Origin: Clostridia bacterium
Lineage (GTDB): Bacteria > Bacillota > Clostridia > Oscillospirales > Acutalibacteraceae
Assembly (NCBI GenBank): GCA_017403065.1
Contig: JAFQOT010000012.1
Span: forward strand, 1-64,000
DNA: 64,000 nt
Reading direction: 5' to 3'
Positions 23,823 through 33,089 of the stretch are shown here, piece after piece. Within the stretch, counting starts at the first letter, position 1. Every line of letters begins with the position of its first letter. The translations under genes were made by a program, and so were the position numbers. Under the pieces are notes generated by a model. It was not told the DNA's origin. It searched no databases and was given only the letters and a program-made list of their open reading frames with translations.

Positions 23823-25151
23823 TTACAGGCGCCAATATCTATAATTTTCATCAGAAATATCTTCTACATTATAGATGCCCTTTACATCAACCAGAACACG
23901 TGTGCCATCCGCAAAATACTTATCTAATTCCTGTGGGGAAATAGCCTTAAATTTATCGTGTGCAACAGCCAAAATAATACAGTCGGCATTTTCAATGTCT
24001 GAAAGTTCTTTTAAATCTACACCATATTCGTGTTTTGCATCATCTGAATCGGCATACGGATCTACAACTAAGGGTGTCACACCATATTCACCCAAACGAA
24101 GAATTATATCTTCAACCTTACTGTTACGTGTATCCGGACAATTTTCCTTGAATGTTATGCCAAAAATTACTACATTTGCGTCTTTAACAGTTTTGCCAGC
24201 TAAGATCATTTCTTTAATAGCTGCATCTGCAACAAATGCACCCATCCCGTCATTAACCTTTCGACCAGCCGCTATTATTTGACTGTGATAACCAAGTCTT
24301 TCTGCCTCATAAATAAAATAATATGGGTCAACACCAATACAATGACCGCCTACAAGGCCCGGTCTAAATCCTAATGCATTCCACTTAGTATTCATTGCAT
24401 CTACAACTTCATTAGTATCAATACCCATACGGTCAAATACCATTGCCAATTCATTCATAAATGCAATATTTATATCTCTTTGACTATTTTCAACCACTTT
24501 AGCAGCTTCAGCCACCTTAATAGTAGAAGCTCTATGTACACCAGCTTCAATAACAATTTCATAAACTTTAGAAATAATATCTAAAGACTCTTGGTCCATA
24601 CCAGATACTATCTTTTTAATATTTTCAAGCCTATGAACCTTATCACCTGGGTTTATACGCTCCGGACTATATCCGATTTTAAAATCTACACCGCATTTAA
24701 GACCAGATTCTTTCTCTAAAATCGGAACGCATATATCCTCAGTAACACCGGGATATACCGTAGATTCATAGACAACTATCGATCCTTTAGTTAGATTACG
24801 ACCTAAAATTGTCGAAGCGCCAATTACCGGACTTAAATCAGGTGTTTTATCCTGTGATACAGGCGTAGGAACTGCTACTATATGAAATTTCGCCTGTTTA
24901 AGAGCGGTTTCATCACATGTAAACTCAACTGTAGATGCTTTGATAGCTTCATTTCCAACCTCTTTTGTTGGATCAAAACCATTTTTGTAAGCCTCGATCT
25001 TTTTCTTATTCACATCAAAACCAACAACATTTATATGCTTAGCAAAAGCTACGGCTATGGGCATACCTACGTAACCTAATCCTATCAAGGAAAGAGATTC
25101 TTTTTTATGAATAAGATTTTCATAAAGAGAAGTAAATTCATTAGTATTCAT
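23823..25151 (-). CDS. wbpA: nucleotide sugar dehydrogenase, probable UDP-GlcNAc 6-dehydrogenase (WbpA-like)
   Basis: Oxidises C6 of a UDP-sugar to the uronic acid using two NAD. LIGLGYVGMPIAVAFAKH (about residues 22-39) is the NAD-binding loop; YESTVYPGVTED, GYSPERINPGD and the catalytic cysteine in LVGGHCIGVDPYYF (about residue 270) are the family's hallmark blocks, and FKENCPDTRNSK lies in the C-terminal UDP domain. This variant of the active-site block is typical of enzymes acting on N-acetylated UDP-sugars (WbpA, WbpO, TviB). The wbpE, wbpD and wbpB-like genes directly upstream in the operon favour UDP-GlcNAc as substrate; UDP-GalNAc remains possible. 442 residues is normal. Confidence 0.85.
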   Translation of the reverse strand: MNTNEFTSLYENLIHKKESLSLIGLGYVGMPIAVAFAKHINVVGFDVNKKKIEAYKNGFDPTKEVGNEAIKASTVEFTCDETALKQAKFHIVAVPTPVSQDKTPDLSPVIGASTILGRNLTKGSIVVYESTVYPGVTEDICVPILEKESGLKCGVDFKIGYSPERINPGDKVHRLENIKKIVSGMDQESLDIISKVYEIVIEAGVHRASTIKVAEAAKVVENSQRDINIAFMNELAMVFDRMGIDTNEVVDAMNTKWNALGFRPGLVGGHCIGVDPYYFIYEAERLGYHSQIIAAGRKVNDGMGAFVADAAIKEMILAGKTVKDANVVIFGITFKENCPDTRNSKVEDIILRLGEYGVTPLVVDPYADSDDAKHEYGVDLKELSDIENADCIILAVAHDKFKAISPQELDKYFADGTRVLVDVKGIYNVEDISDENYRYWRL

Positions 25152-25171
25152 TTTAACACAACCTACAACTT

Positions 25172-26299
25172 TTATAATAATTCTAATAAGCTTTTACAAA
25201 TATAATCTATTTCTTCATCATTTAAATACGGATGCATAGGCAAACTTAATACATGCTCTGTTGCATAAACCGTATTTGGATAATCATCATTTGACAAAGA
25301 CATACCTGCATAGGCTGATTGTTGATGTAATCCTCGAGGATAATAAACCATTGTGGGTATGCCTTTTTCTTTAAGTTTTTCTTGAATTTCTTTTCGCTTT
25401 TCAGCAGATTCAATATAAACTGTATACTGTGCCCAACTTGAATAAAAACCATCAGGAACAATAGGGGTAATCAACTTATCTCCCAAGCGAGCAGTATATC
25501 TGTTAGCAATATTATTAACAGAATCAAGTTCATATTCAACAAAGCATTTTAATTTTGGCAGCAAAACTGCAGCCTGTAAAGTGTCCAGCCTTGAGTTCAT
25601 TCCAATACGCTGATTATCGTATTTATCAATAACGGATCTTCCTTGGACTCTTAAAGAGCGTAACATTTGATCCATTTCCGGATCATCTGTAAATATAGCT
25701 CCTCCATCACCATAACAACCTAATGGCTTTGCCGGAAAAAATGATGTTGTTGAAGCATCGCCAAACGAACAGGCCTTTTTTTCGTTGATACTACCGCCAA
25801 ATCCCTGTGCTCCATCTTCGAGTATGAGCATATCATATTTTTGAGCTATGGCTTCTATTTTTTCATAGTCTGCTGGTTGCCCAAACAAATCTACCGGAAT
25901 TATAACTCGAGGCTTTAATTTACCTTCTTTTTTTACTTTTTTAATCATAACCTCAAGATGCTCAGGATCCATATTAAAAGTACGTTTATCAATGTCAACA
26001 AATACAGCAGTTGCACCTAATATTGAAGAGGTTCCCGCAGAAGCAAAATATGTAAAATCAGATGTAAAAACAGCATCGCCAGGGCCAATGCCCCAAGCCA
26101 TCAAAACTAACTGTAAAGCATCTGTACCGTTACCACAGGTAACACAATATTTTCTGCCCACATATGCTGCCAGCTTTTCTTCAAGTTCATTCACTTTTTT
26201 ACCCAATATAAAACCCGAACTATCAATAACTTCTTGTATTCCGGTATCAATCTCCGTTTTTAGACGGTCGTATTGAGTCTTTAAGTCTCTAAATTGCAT
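25172..26299 (-). CDS. wbpE: DegT/DnrJ/EryC1 aminotransferase (WbpE-like)
   Basis: A PLP-dependent sugar aminotransferase. CGNGTDALQLVL (cofactor phosphate pocket, about residue 55), LEDGAQGFGG (Asp contacting the pyridine nitrogen) and SFFPAKPLGCYGDGGAI with the Schiff-base lysine (about residue 185) are all in place. FPAKPLGCYGDGGA is the form seen in WbpE, which aminates the 3-keto group of UDP-2-acetamido-2-deoxy-3-ketoglucuronate. Neighbours with WbpB, WbpD and WbpA features support this role. Start and 375-residue length fit the family. Confidence 0.87.
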   Translation of the reverse strand: MQFRDLKTQYDRLKTEIDTGIQEVIDSSGFILGKKVNELEEKLAAYVGRKYCVTCGNGTDALQLVLMAWGIGPGDAVFTSDFTYFASAGTSSILGATAVFVDIDKRTFNMDPEHLEVMIKKVKKEGKLKPRVIIPVDLFGQPADYEKIEAIAQKYDMLILEDGAQGFGGSINEKKACSFGDASTTSFFPAKPLGCYGDGGAIFTDDPEMDQMLRSLRVQGRSVIDKYDNQRIGMNSRLDTLQAAVLLPKLKCFVEYELDSVNNIANRYTARLGDKLITPIVPDGFYSSWAQYTVYIESAEKRKEIQEKLKEKGIPTMVYYPRGLHQQSAYAGMSLSNDDYPNTVYATEHVLSLPMHPYLNDEEIDYICKSLLELL

Positions 26300-26300
26300 A

Positions 26301-26876
26301 TTACACCTCCAACAATCTCAAATATTGTCCATCAAATGTATAATTACGGTTACAATGCGAGCAAACTGTTTTGCCGTGTAATCTTTCTCCACATTCACAT
26401 ACCCAATCCACTTGTCTGGCGGGAACACCTAACATAAGCGCATAATCAGGAACATCGGAAGTAACTACAGCTCCAGCACCAATCATAGCCCATTTTCCTA
26501 TTGTATGACCGCAAACTATTGTAGCATTAGCGCCAATTGATGCGCCAGTTTTAATCAATGTTTTTTTATAGGCAGCGCTACCCTTTGGATATTTTGCTCT
26601 TGGAGTTAAATCATTTGTAAACACACATGACGGTCCGCAAAAAACATAATCACCAAGTTCAACACCCTCATAAACAGATACATTATTTTGCAGTTTACAA
26701 CCGTCGCCAATTTTCACATTGTTTGATACATTAACATTTTGACCTATAGAACAGTTAGAGCCTATACGCGAACCTTTTTGTATATGACAAAAATGCCATA
26801 TTTTAGTGCCACTCCCGATTTCAACTTGTTCATCAATATAACTGCTTTCGTGAACAAAAAATTTATCTTTGCACAT
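26301..26876 (-). CDS. wbpD: left-handed beta-helix N-acetyltransferase (WbpD-like)
   Basis: A hexapeptide-repeat acetyl-CoA transferase. SSYIDEQVEIGSGTKIWHFC at the start and QNVNVSNNVKIGDGCKLQNN are the conserved opening turns of the WbpD/WlbB group, which acetylate the 3-amino group of UDP-2-acetamido-3-amino-2,3-dideoxyglucuronate. FTNDLTPRA (Asn/Asp near the active site) and MLGVPARQVDWVCECGERL, with a C-terminal cysteine pair repeated as CSHC, follow. 191 residues is typical. One base separates it from the aminotransferase gene, and 3 bases from the oxidoreductase gene, so the three are tightly coupled. Confidence 0.88.
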   Translation of the reverse strand: MCKDKFFVHESSYIDEQVEIGSGTKIWHFCHIQKGSRIGSNCSIGQNVNVSNNVKIGDGCKLQNNVSVYEGVELGDYVFCGPSCVFTNDLTPRAKYPKGSAAYKKTLIKTGASIGANATIVCGHTIGKWAMIGAGAVVTSDVPDYALMLGVPARQVDWVCECGERLHGKTVCSHCNRNYTFDGQYLRLLEV

Positions 26877-26879
26877 ATA

Positions 26880-27953
26880 TTAATCGAACCTTCCCTTAAA
26901 ATCTAAAGTGCGAACATTTCCAAGAGGAAGTTTTACAGGTTTACCGGTAGCAGCAGATTGATAAATAGCGAGAACTAATTCCAAAGCTCTTTTTCCGTCT
27001 TCACCAGAAACTAACGGTTCCCGATCATTTTCAATAGCATCTATCACATCGGCATATAACGGCGTATGGCCAAAACCGTATACATTAGGCGGATTTTCGC
27101 TATAATTTTGAATAACTTCCCGCGAATCGTCCAATTCATCGGCAAAGTTCCATACTTCAATCTGATTAACCGATTGACCGCCAGCCTTAATTGTACCTTT
27201 CTCACCGAATATGTATAATGTTTCTTCTAAATTCTTAGGATAAATATCAGTAGTACCCTCAACGATACCATAAGCACCATTCTTAAATTTAATCAAAGCA
27301 ATTCCTAAATCTTCCGCATCAATATATTCATGATTAAGCTTATCAGTATAAGCAAATACTTCATCGACTTCATCACCCATCATCCAACGCAACAAGTCTA
27401 TATTATGAATACACTGATTCATTAACGCACCGCCATCTTGCTCCCATGTTCCACGCCACTTAGCGCGAGAATAATATTCCCAATTACGATTCCAACGAAT
27501 ATGCGCGGTTGCATAAAAAAGTTTTCCAAAACGTTTCTTTTCATAAGCGTCTCTAATTTTTTTGATTGATTTATTAAATCTATTCTGATGGTTAGCACAT
27601 ACCTTTACACCTTTTTTGCGAGCTGCTTCAATAATATTTGTTGCATCTTCTATTGATAAAGCTATAGGCTTCTCAACAATAATGTTGCAACCCGCCTCTA
27701 TGCAATCAAGTGCAATAGTAGCATGCTTACCAGATTCAGTTGCAATCGCAACTAATTCAGGTTTTTCCTTCTCAAGCATTTCGCGATAATCTGTATAACG
27801 CTTTATGTCATTAGATAATTCAAATTTAAGAGCTTTTTCTTCCATGCAATCAGGCTCAATATCACAAATTGCCAATATTTCCAAATTGTTTGCTAAAGCA
27901 GCAGCGATATGATTAGGCGATATTCTTCCGCATCCTATAAGTGCATATTTCAT
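26880..27953 (-). CDS. wbpB: Gfo/Idh/MocA oxidoreductase (WbpB-like, UDP-GlcNAcA 3-dehydrogenase)
   Basis: NAD-dependent oxidation at C3 of UDP-GlcNAcA. MKYALIGCGRISPNHIAAAL is the nucleotide-binding loop; EKPIALSIEDA is the family's EKP motif (about residue 93) with the catalytic lysine, and GGALMNQCIHNIDLLRWMMG supplies the active-site histidine. The ATG at 27953 has AGAGGA 9 bases upstream; a TTG six codons earlier overlaps that site. Known partners WbpE and WbpD follow, so three successive enzymes of one pathway are adjacent. Confidence 0.88.
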   Translation of the reverse strand: MKYALIGCGRISPNHIAAALANNLEILAICDIEPDCMEEKALKFELSNDIKRYTDYREMLEKEKPELVAIATESGKHATIALDCIEAGCNIIVEKPIALSIEDATNIIEAARKKGVKVCANHQNRFNKSIKKIRDAYEKKRFGKLFYATAHIRWNRNWEYYSRAKWRGTWEQDGGALMNQCIHNIDLLRWMMGDEVDEVFAYTDKLNHEYIDAEDLGIALIKFKNGAYGIVEGTTDIYPKNLEETLYIFGEKGTIKAGGQSVNQIEVWNFADELDDSREVIQNYSENPPNVYGFGHTPLYADVIDAIENDREPLVSGEDGKRALELVLAIYQSAATGKPVKLPLGNVRTLDFKGRFD

Positions 27954-27979
27954 TTTAAAATTCCTCTTCAATAAATTTT

Positions 27980-28690
27980 TTATAAAACAGAATCCAAATC
28001 TGTAATATTATTTTCAAGGTTACGATAAGTTTCTTTTGCCCTGTTTTCAAGAAACCCTTTCAGAATTTCTGATATATTTTTCTGTTTTTCTCCGTACCAT
28101 ATTGGATGTGTCAATATTTGAAGTTGCTTATATTTATTACTGTTAACAATATCTTCTGGCGATTCTCTCCATCGCATACGGGAATCACTGATATATTTAA
28201 ATTCTTTAAAAAACTTAGGACTATATGTATTTATAATACCGTCAATAGAAATATTACTTTCTATTTGGGATATTGTGGGACGATGAATTGAAAATGATTC
28301 AATTTTGATATTAGTAATATTTGAAAGCAAATCTATTTCATTTTTTAAAGCCTTTTTTAAAGTTTCATTATCTGCGCCTTCATATAGTTTGGCATCAAAA
28401 TGCAAACCTATTTTATGGTTATAATTTATTATTTTTTTTATTTTATCACATGTAGGAGTATATTGCAAATTATAAAATTCTGTATTAAGTAAAACATAAT
28501 ACGTGGATGTTATACCCATTTGATTTTCAAGTTCTGCAATATTAAGAGCAGAATCAACAGACAAGTCAACATCGTGGCGTAATATACATATTTTCTCATC
28601 GTTCTTGAAATTATGAAAATCAGAAATTCTATATTCTTTATCCAAAATGTTTTGCAGCAACCGTTTATAACTATCAAAAGTAAATCCCAA
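27980..28690 (-). CDS. polysaccharide deacetylase-like protein (WbmS-type NodB fold)
   Basis: A 236-residue protein with the NodB-fold motif CILRHDVDLS near residue 50 (HDVD: base Asp and metal Asp), followed by STYYVLLNTEFYN, IGLHFDAKLY with a second metal-site histidine, FSIHRP and LTHPIWYG. These blocks match the WbmS-like carbohydrate-esterase subgroup seen in O-antigen and capsule clusters rather than peptidoglycan deacetylases. No signal peptide, so it would act on intracellular sugar nucleotides or lipid-linked units. Substrate unknown. The stop of the polymerase-like gene precedes its start by a single base. Confidence 0.72.
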   Translation of the reverse strand: MGFTFDSYKRLLQNILDKEYRISDFHNFKNDEKICILRHDVDLSVDSALNIAELENQMGITSTYYVLLNTEFYNLQYTPTCDKIKKIINYNHKIGLHFDAKLYEGADNETLKKALKNEIDLLSNITNIKIESFSIHRPTISQIESNISIDGIINTYSPKFFKEFKYISDSRMRWRESPEDIVNSNKYKQLQILTHPIWYGEKQKNISEILKGFLENRAKETYRNLENNITDLDSVL

Positions 28691-29953
28691 TCAAATATCC
28701 CCCTTCCACATTAACATTTTATCATCACACATAGAAAGTGTTGAATATCTGCCAATCAAATAATATACGATTATACATACTATCGGCATATCTGTAATTG
28801 CAGCTGTAATATCAGATAAAAGCATAACACAAATCAAACATAAAGTATATGTCCTATATATACTAGGCTTTCTTTTGTAAGTTTTTATAACTATAGTAAT
28901 CCAGGTAATAAAGTAACCTATCATTCCAATTATACCCTGTTCAAATAACAGCAGAATATAAAAAGAGTCTGCATATATACCTAAATTTTCCGCAGTTGAA
29001 TAGCCGTTTCCGTATCCGAAAAATATACGTCCGGGATTATTAGAAAATCCTAATTCTATAATTCTTTTCCAATTATCACTTCTACCTGTCATTGAGGAAA
29101 TATCTATAACTCGATTAGAATAATCTTCGAATTTAGGAATTAAAATATTTATAGCTATTATACACAGAATAAAAATACAAAACTTTGCTGGTCGATTTAA
29201 AGAAGGAGAAAGCATTGAGCATAAAACCAAAACACAAGAAATGCAAATTACAGCAGTTTTCGACACCGAAAAAACTACAGATGATACAATAACCAATATC
29301 ATAACTGAATTAAATGCGTTATATGTCCTATTTTTTCTCGATTCTTTATCAAAAAACAAACCAACAAACACTATTCCTAAAATCACACAAACCAAACCAT
29401 AATAGTTAGGACTGCGCAACGTACCAACCGCTCTTCCAACATCTTCTGCAACGTAAGAAATCAATCTCGTTTCTGTATCATACAGCTCAAAAACAAATTG
29501 TCTGAAGCCTTCGTTCAGATTTTGTCCCAAACCCACAAAAAATTCTATTATAAGAATAATTGCAACCAATTTAATATTGCTTCGCTCTCTATATTTGGTA
29601 GCATAATATGAACCTATTACCATAGAAATATAAGGCAATGCTGAGGTTAATATGTCTGCAAATTGTGTTCTTAATCCAACACCGCTTATTAAGCCTATTG
29701 GAACACTAATATACATAAAGATTACAAAATATTTTCCATATGTGCTTATATTAGAATCTTCGATTCTTCTCTCACTTGATTTTTTAAATATTGCATAACA
29801 ATACACGTAACAAGCAAAAAGTATTTGTAAATAATTAGTTCCGCCTATAGGTATCATAAGTAATGTTACTAAAAAAATCAACCACGGAAATACTAAACCA
29901 TTTTCTCCTGCAACGGTATTATAATCTCTTGTATAACTCATTGTATGCCTCAC
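28691..29953 (-). CDS. O-antigen polymerase/ligase-like membrane protein (Wzy)
   Basis: About 11 hydrophobic helices with a long extracellular loop in the C-terminal third containing SMTGRSDNWKRIIELGFSNN and a GYGNGYS segment, the pattern of Wzy polymerases (O-antigen ligase domain family), which join repeat units outside the membrane. I place the start at the GTG at 29953, which has AAAGGAG 5 bases upstream, rather than at upstream in-frame codons. The gene overlaps the end of the glycosyltransferase before it by 35 bases. Wzy sequences are too variable for linkage prediction. Confidence 0.75.
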   Translation of the reverse strand: MRHTMSYTRDYNTVAGENGLVFPWLIFLVTLLMIPIGGTNYLQILFACYVYCYAIFKKSSERRIEDSNISTYGKYFVIFMYISVPIGLISGVGLRTQFADILTSALPYISMVIGSYYATKYRERSNIKLVAIILIIEFFVGLGQNLNEGFRQFVFELYDTETRLISYVAEDVGRAVGTLRSPNYYGLVCVILGIVFVGLFFDKESRKNRTYNAFNSVMILVIVSSVVFSVSKTAVICISCVLVLCSMLSPSLNRPAKFCIFILCIIAINILIPKFEDYSNRVIDISSMTGRSDNWKRIIELGFSNNPGRIFFGYGNGYSTAENLGIYADSFYILLLFEQGIIGMIGYFITWITIVIKTYKRKPSIYRTYTLCLICVMLLSDITAAITDMPIVCIIVYYLIGRYSTLSMCDDKMLMWKGDI

Positions 29954-31031
29954 AAATACTCCTTTTTCCGTATAAGTCAACTGTTTTTTCAGATATAAAC
30001 AAAGAATCGTAGTTATTTATATTTTCATACATAAATCGCAAAGCTTTTTTTAATTGCTCTTCATTATCTACATCTATCAGTATACCGTTTTCTTTATTAA
30101 CCAGCTCCTCTGGTCCACCGCAACGAGTTGCTATAACTGGTAATCCGCAAGCCATAGCCTCTATATAAACAATACCAAATGTTTCATATCTACTTGGCAA
30201 AACAAAGCAATTACCTTTGCTGTAAAAGTCACCGACATTTTCATGATCTACTGCGCCAACAAATCTTATATTATGCCTGTTATTATCAGCTTTCACAAGT
30301 GCCTCCAACTGATTTTGATATTCGCCTTCTCCTCCAACTATTAGACTAACCTTTTCATTTGGAGAAAACTCGTTAATAAAGGCTTTTATTAGCAAGTCAA
30401 TACCTTTAGCCTTTCGTAAAGTACCAAGACAAACAAAGGTAAACTCTTTTGACTGAGACATTTTTACATCTATATCAAGCATATTTCCGATTACGCGAAT
30501 ATCAGATACATATTTGCTAAGTTCGTTAGCCAAACATTGACTCACAGCTACTTTTGCATTTGCCCGTTTGTCCATTTCTTTTAATATACCTATATCATTT
30601 TTCGAAAGACTTCCACGTATCACTTTACTACTATGCTCTGTATAAACGATAGGTATTGAATTCTTTTTGAGATAAGGCATAGCGTAAACTCCGGCTGAAA
30701 AAGCGGATTGTATATGAATAACATCAATTTTTCCGTGTTTTTTATTTATCAGTTTAATCAATTTATTCATATAGTATTTACCAAGAATATTATAAATCCA
30801 ACGACATCTTGGCACAGGAGATGGAACAAACCACATATACTCGGTTATTTTTTCTCTTTTCCTTATATCCAGACCAATTTTATCAATTTTGGCAAAAAAC
30901 TTTACGTGAATACAAGCGACTATTACCTCTTCAGCAGTATCAGCGATCCCTTCGGCTAACTGCCTAAAAAAAATGCCGCTATTTTGACTATTGGGGCGAG
31001 GATACCAGGAAACCAGATGAACAATTCTCAT
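29919..31031 (-). CDS. glycosyltransferase family 4
   Basis: GT-B fold retaining transferase of 370 residues. HLVSWYPRPNSQNSGIFFRQ at the N-terminus forms the acceptor-side loop, VYTEHS marks the first domain, and LGTLRKAKGIDLLIKAF with FVLPSRYETFGIVYIEAMAC and GLPVIATRCGGPEELV give the donor-binding E-x7-E motif (about residue 280). It adds one sugar to the lipid-linked repeat unit at the inner membrane face. Donor sugar cannot be read. The start overlaps the next upstream gene by 4 bases. Confidence 0.85.
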   Translation of the reverse strand: MRIVHLVSWYPRPNSQNSGIFFRQLAEGIADTAEEVIVACIHVKFFAKIDKIGLDIRKREKITEYMWFVPSPVPRCRWIYNILGKYYMNKLIKLINKKHGKIDVIHIQSAFSAGVYAMPYLKKNSIPIVYTEHSSKVIRGSLSKNDIGILKEMDKRANAKVAVSQCLANELSKYVSDIRVIGNMLDIDVKMSQSKEFTFVCLGTLRKAKGIDLLIKAFINEFSPNEKVSLIVGGEGEYQNQLEALVKADNNRHNIRFVGAVDHENVGDFYSKGNCFVLPSRYETFGIVYIEAMACGLPVIATRCGGPEELVNKENGILIDVDNEEQLKKALRFMYENINNYDSLFISEKTVDLYGKRSICEAYNELYKRL

Positions 31032-32005
31032 TTATTTTTTTTCCTTTTAACTATTAGTCTGAGTAAAAACACCTGTTTAGAAACAAAAATAGCTCTTAAA
31101 AGTTTTGATTTAAAACCGTTAGAAAATCTTTCTTTCCATACGCGATTTTTATACCAATCGAACTTCCAATTTTTCAAATATGTATATGCCTTTAAAATTT
31201 CTTTTCGTGTGCCACTTGATTCACATAGTTTCATAATAAGTGACTGTATTCTAAATATTACCTGAGCGTCCCTTTGTTCAGGAAAACTTTCAAGGGCTAC
31301 ATCATAGCGAATTATGTCTGCTATTTGATATAAGTGATTTACTTTTTTGTTTGGCGAAGCCATTATAGAACCTTTTCTTTGACGGTAATAAATTAGTGGT
31401 TGGTGTATACTACAGACAGAATTACACCTTGCTAAAAGCAAAGGAGTAGTTCCTGTATCTTCATATATAAGACCTTCAGGATAACGTATTCCCGTGTCTT
31501 TAAAGAGTGATGTTTTATAAAGTTTGTTCCACGCTACAACAGTAAAATCACATATAACATTTTTATTCTCAGAAATTAAAGATTTGCCCTTTAAAACAGG
31601 ATCTACATTTACAGTACTTCCGTTTTCGTAAAACTTAACAAACCCACCCTCGACTATATCAACATTTTCTTTTACTGCCGCCTCGTACAAATCTTTTAAA
31701 AAGTCAGGCATAGCAATATCATCAGAATCAAGAAAAGCTATATATTCGGTTTCGGTAATTTCTATTCCACTGTTTCTCGCACCCGATAGTCCCTTGTTTT
31801 CCTGATTGATAATTTTAAAAATCTCAGGGTATTTCTCCACATATCTTTCGGCAATCTGACCACTTGAATCAGTAGATCCATCGTTAACAAGTATACATAA
31901 AAAATCGGTAAAAGTTTGATTAACAACACTCTCTAAACATTCCTCAAGGTAATTTTCTACCATATAAATAGGAATAACCAATGTTATTTTTTTCAAATTT
32001 TTCAC
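31028..32005 (-). CDS. glycosyltransferase family 2
   Basis: GT-A fold inverting transferase, 325 residues. TLVIPIYMVENYLEECLESV and VNDGSTDSSGQIAERY are the nucleotide-binding opening, NKGLSGARNSGI follows, and AFLDSDDIAMPDFL provides the metal-binding DxD (about residue 90). The C-terminal third is basic and amphipathic (KLLRAIFVSKQVFLLRLIVK), likely holding it at the membrane. It sits between the pyruvyltransferase and the family 4 transferase in the polysaccharide operon. Confidence 0.87.
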   Translation of the reverse strand: MKNLKKITLVIPIYMVENYLEECLESVVNQTFTDFLCILVNDGSTDSSGQIAERYVEKYPEIFKIINQENKGLSGARNSGIEITETEYIAFLDSDDIAMPDFLKDLYEAAVKENVDIVEGGFVKFYENGSTVNVDPVLKGKSLISENKNVICDFTVVAWNKLYKTSLFKDTGIRYPEGLIYEDTGTTPLLLARCNSVCSIHQPLIYYRQRKGSIMASPNKKVNHLYQIADIIRYDVALESFPEQRDAQVIFRIQSLIMKLCESSGTRKEILKAYTYLKNWKFDWYKNRVWKERFSNGFKSKLLRAIFVSKQVFLLRLIVKRKKNK

Positions 32006-32012
32006 CGCTCTT

Positions 32013-33071
32013 TCAATAAAATTTAGATTTTATATAATCCTCTAAATTCTTAAATTCGTTTATATAATTTTTTGACTTATTTGCTTTATCAAACAACTGC
32101 AAAGCAAACCCACTTGCTGATTTAGGATCTGCAAGACAAATATTGCCTGAATTTCTAAGCCACTTGTACCCTCCGCGAACTTTATGGTCTCTAGACTCTA
32201 AAACTACGCAAGGGGTACCAGTTATATATGAAAATATTCCGCCGTGGAAACGATCAGTAATAACAAGTTTTACATTTGAATAATCAACTAACATATTATA
32301 TACCGCATTAAAACGCTTTTTTTTGCTCACTCTGTGTCCAATATGGGTATCCTTTACTACACACTCTGCACTAAGTTGCGTTTTAACACAGTCTTTTATA
32401 ACAGGGAAAAAGCCATCATCTAATCGGCGTTCTCTGTCATTCCTTAAACAGAACAGAACCTCATTTTTTCTTTCAACCACAGGTAAATCCACATTAAAAT
32501 TAAGCACCATATCAGGATACAACTCAACCTTACAATCAAGTTTTTCTTTTGCTATTTTAAGACTAATTTCATCCCTTGCGCATACAAGCAAATCAGGGTG
32601 TGCAGAATAAATTTTTCGCATACTGTCCGCAAAATCCCCATCTTCTGAGAAGAAAACACTTTGCGGTAGTACAACTATACTGTTTTTCTTATAGTTTTTT
32701 ATGATATAAAGGCGGTAATTCTCTTCCGACGGATACCACGTTCCTAAATTTCCACCGCCATGAAGTAATATAACATCACCCTTGCGAATCATAATTTTAA
32801 GCATAAAACGGTAAAGCGGTGTCAATTCTCCGTAAACCATTTCATAAACCTTTATGCCATTGAATTTTTCTTTCATCCATTTTAAAGATGCTTCGGCGAT
32901 CGCTAAATCACCAACATTTCCGTGTAGTGGGGACTGCAAGTAAATCATTGCTTTGTTACATCTGAAAATTGCTGAAAAAAATGAGTCAATATTATTCTTA
33001 ACATTATAAATATCTTCTCTAAACAGACGGTATATCTTTACAACTGCACTCTTTTTCAGTCTCTGCAACAA
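32013..33071 (-). CDS. polysaccharide pyruvyl transferase family protein
   Basis: Transfers pyruvate from PEP to form ketals on surface sugars (family of CsaB, WcaK, EpsI/O). HGNVGDLAIAEASLKWMKE, LLHGGGNLG and CARDEISLKIAKEKL are family blocks, and VITDRFHGGIFSYITGTPCV with VLESRDHKVRGGYKWL is the conserved C-terminal active-site region. The start is uncertain: AAGGGGG ends 8 bases before a TTG at 33071, and a second TTG follows directly; an upstream TTG at 33089 lies too close to that site. The pyruvate would give the polymer a negative charge. Confidence 0.8.
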   Translation of the reverse strand: MLQRLKKSAVVKIYRLFREDIYNVKNNIDSFFSAIFRCNKAMIYLQSPLHGNVGDLAIAEASLKWMKEKFNGIKVYEMVYGELTPLYRFMLKIMIRKGDVILLHGGGNLGTWYPSEENYRLYIIKNYKKNSIVVLPQSVFFSEDGDFADSMRKIYSAHPDLLVCARDEISLKIAKEKLDCKVELYPDMVLNFNVDLPVVERKNEVLFCLRNDRERRLDDGFFPVIKDCVKTQLSAECVVKDTHIGHRVSKKKRFNAVYNMLVDYSNVKLVITDRFHGGIFSYITGTPCVVLESRDHKVRGGYKWLRNSGNICLADPKSASGFALQLFDKANKSKNYINEFKNLEDYIKSKFY

Positions 33072-33089
33072 TCTCTTTTCCCCCTTCAA

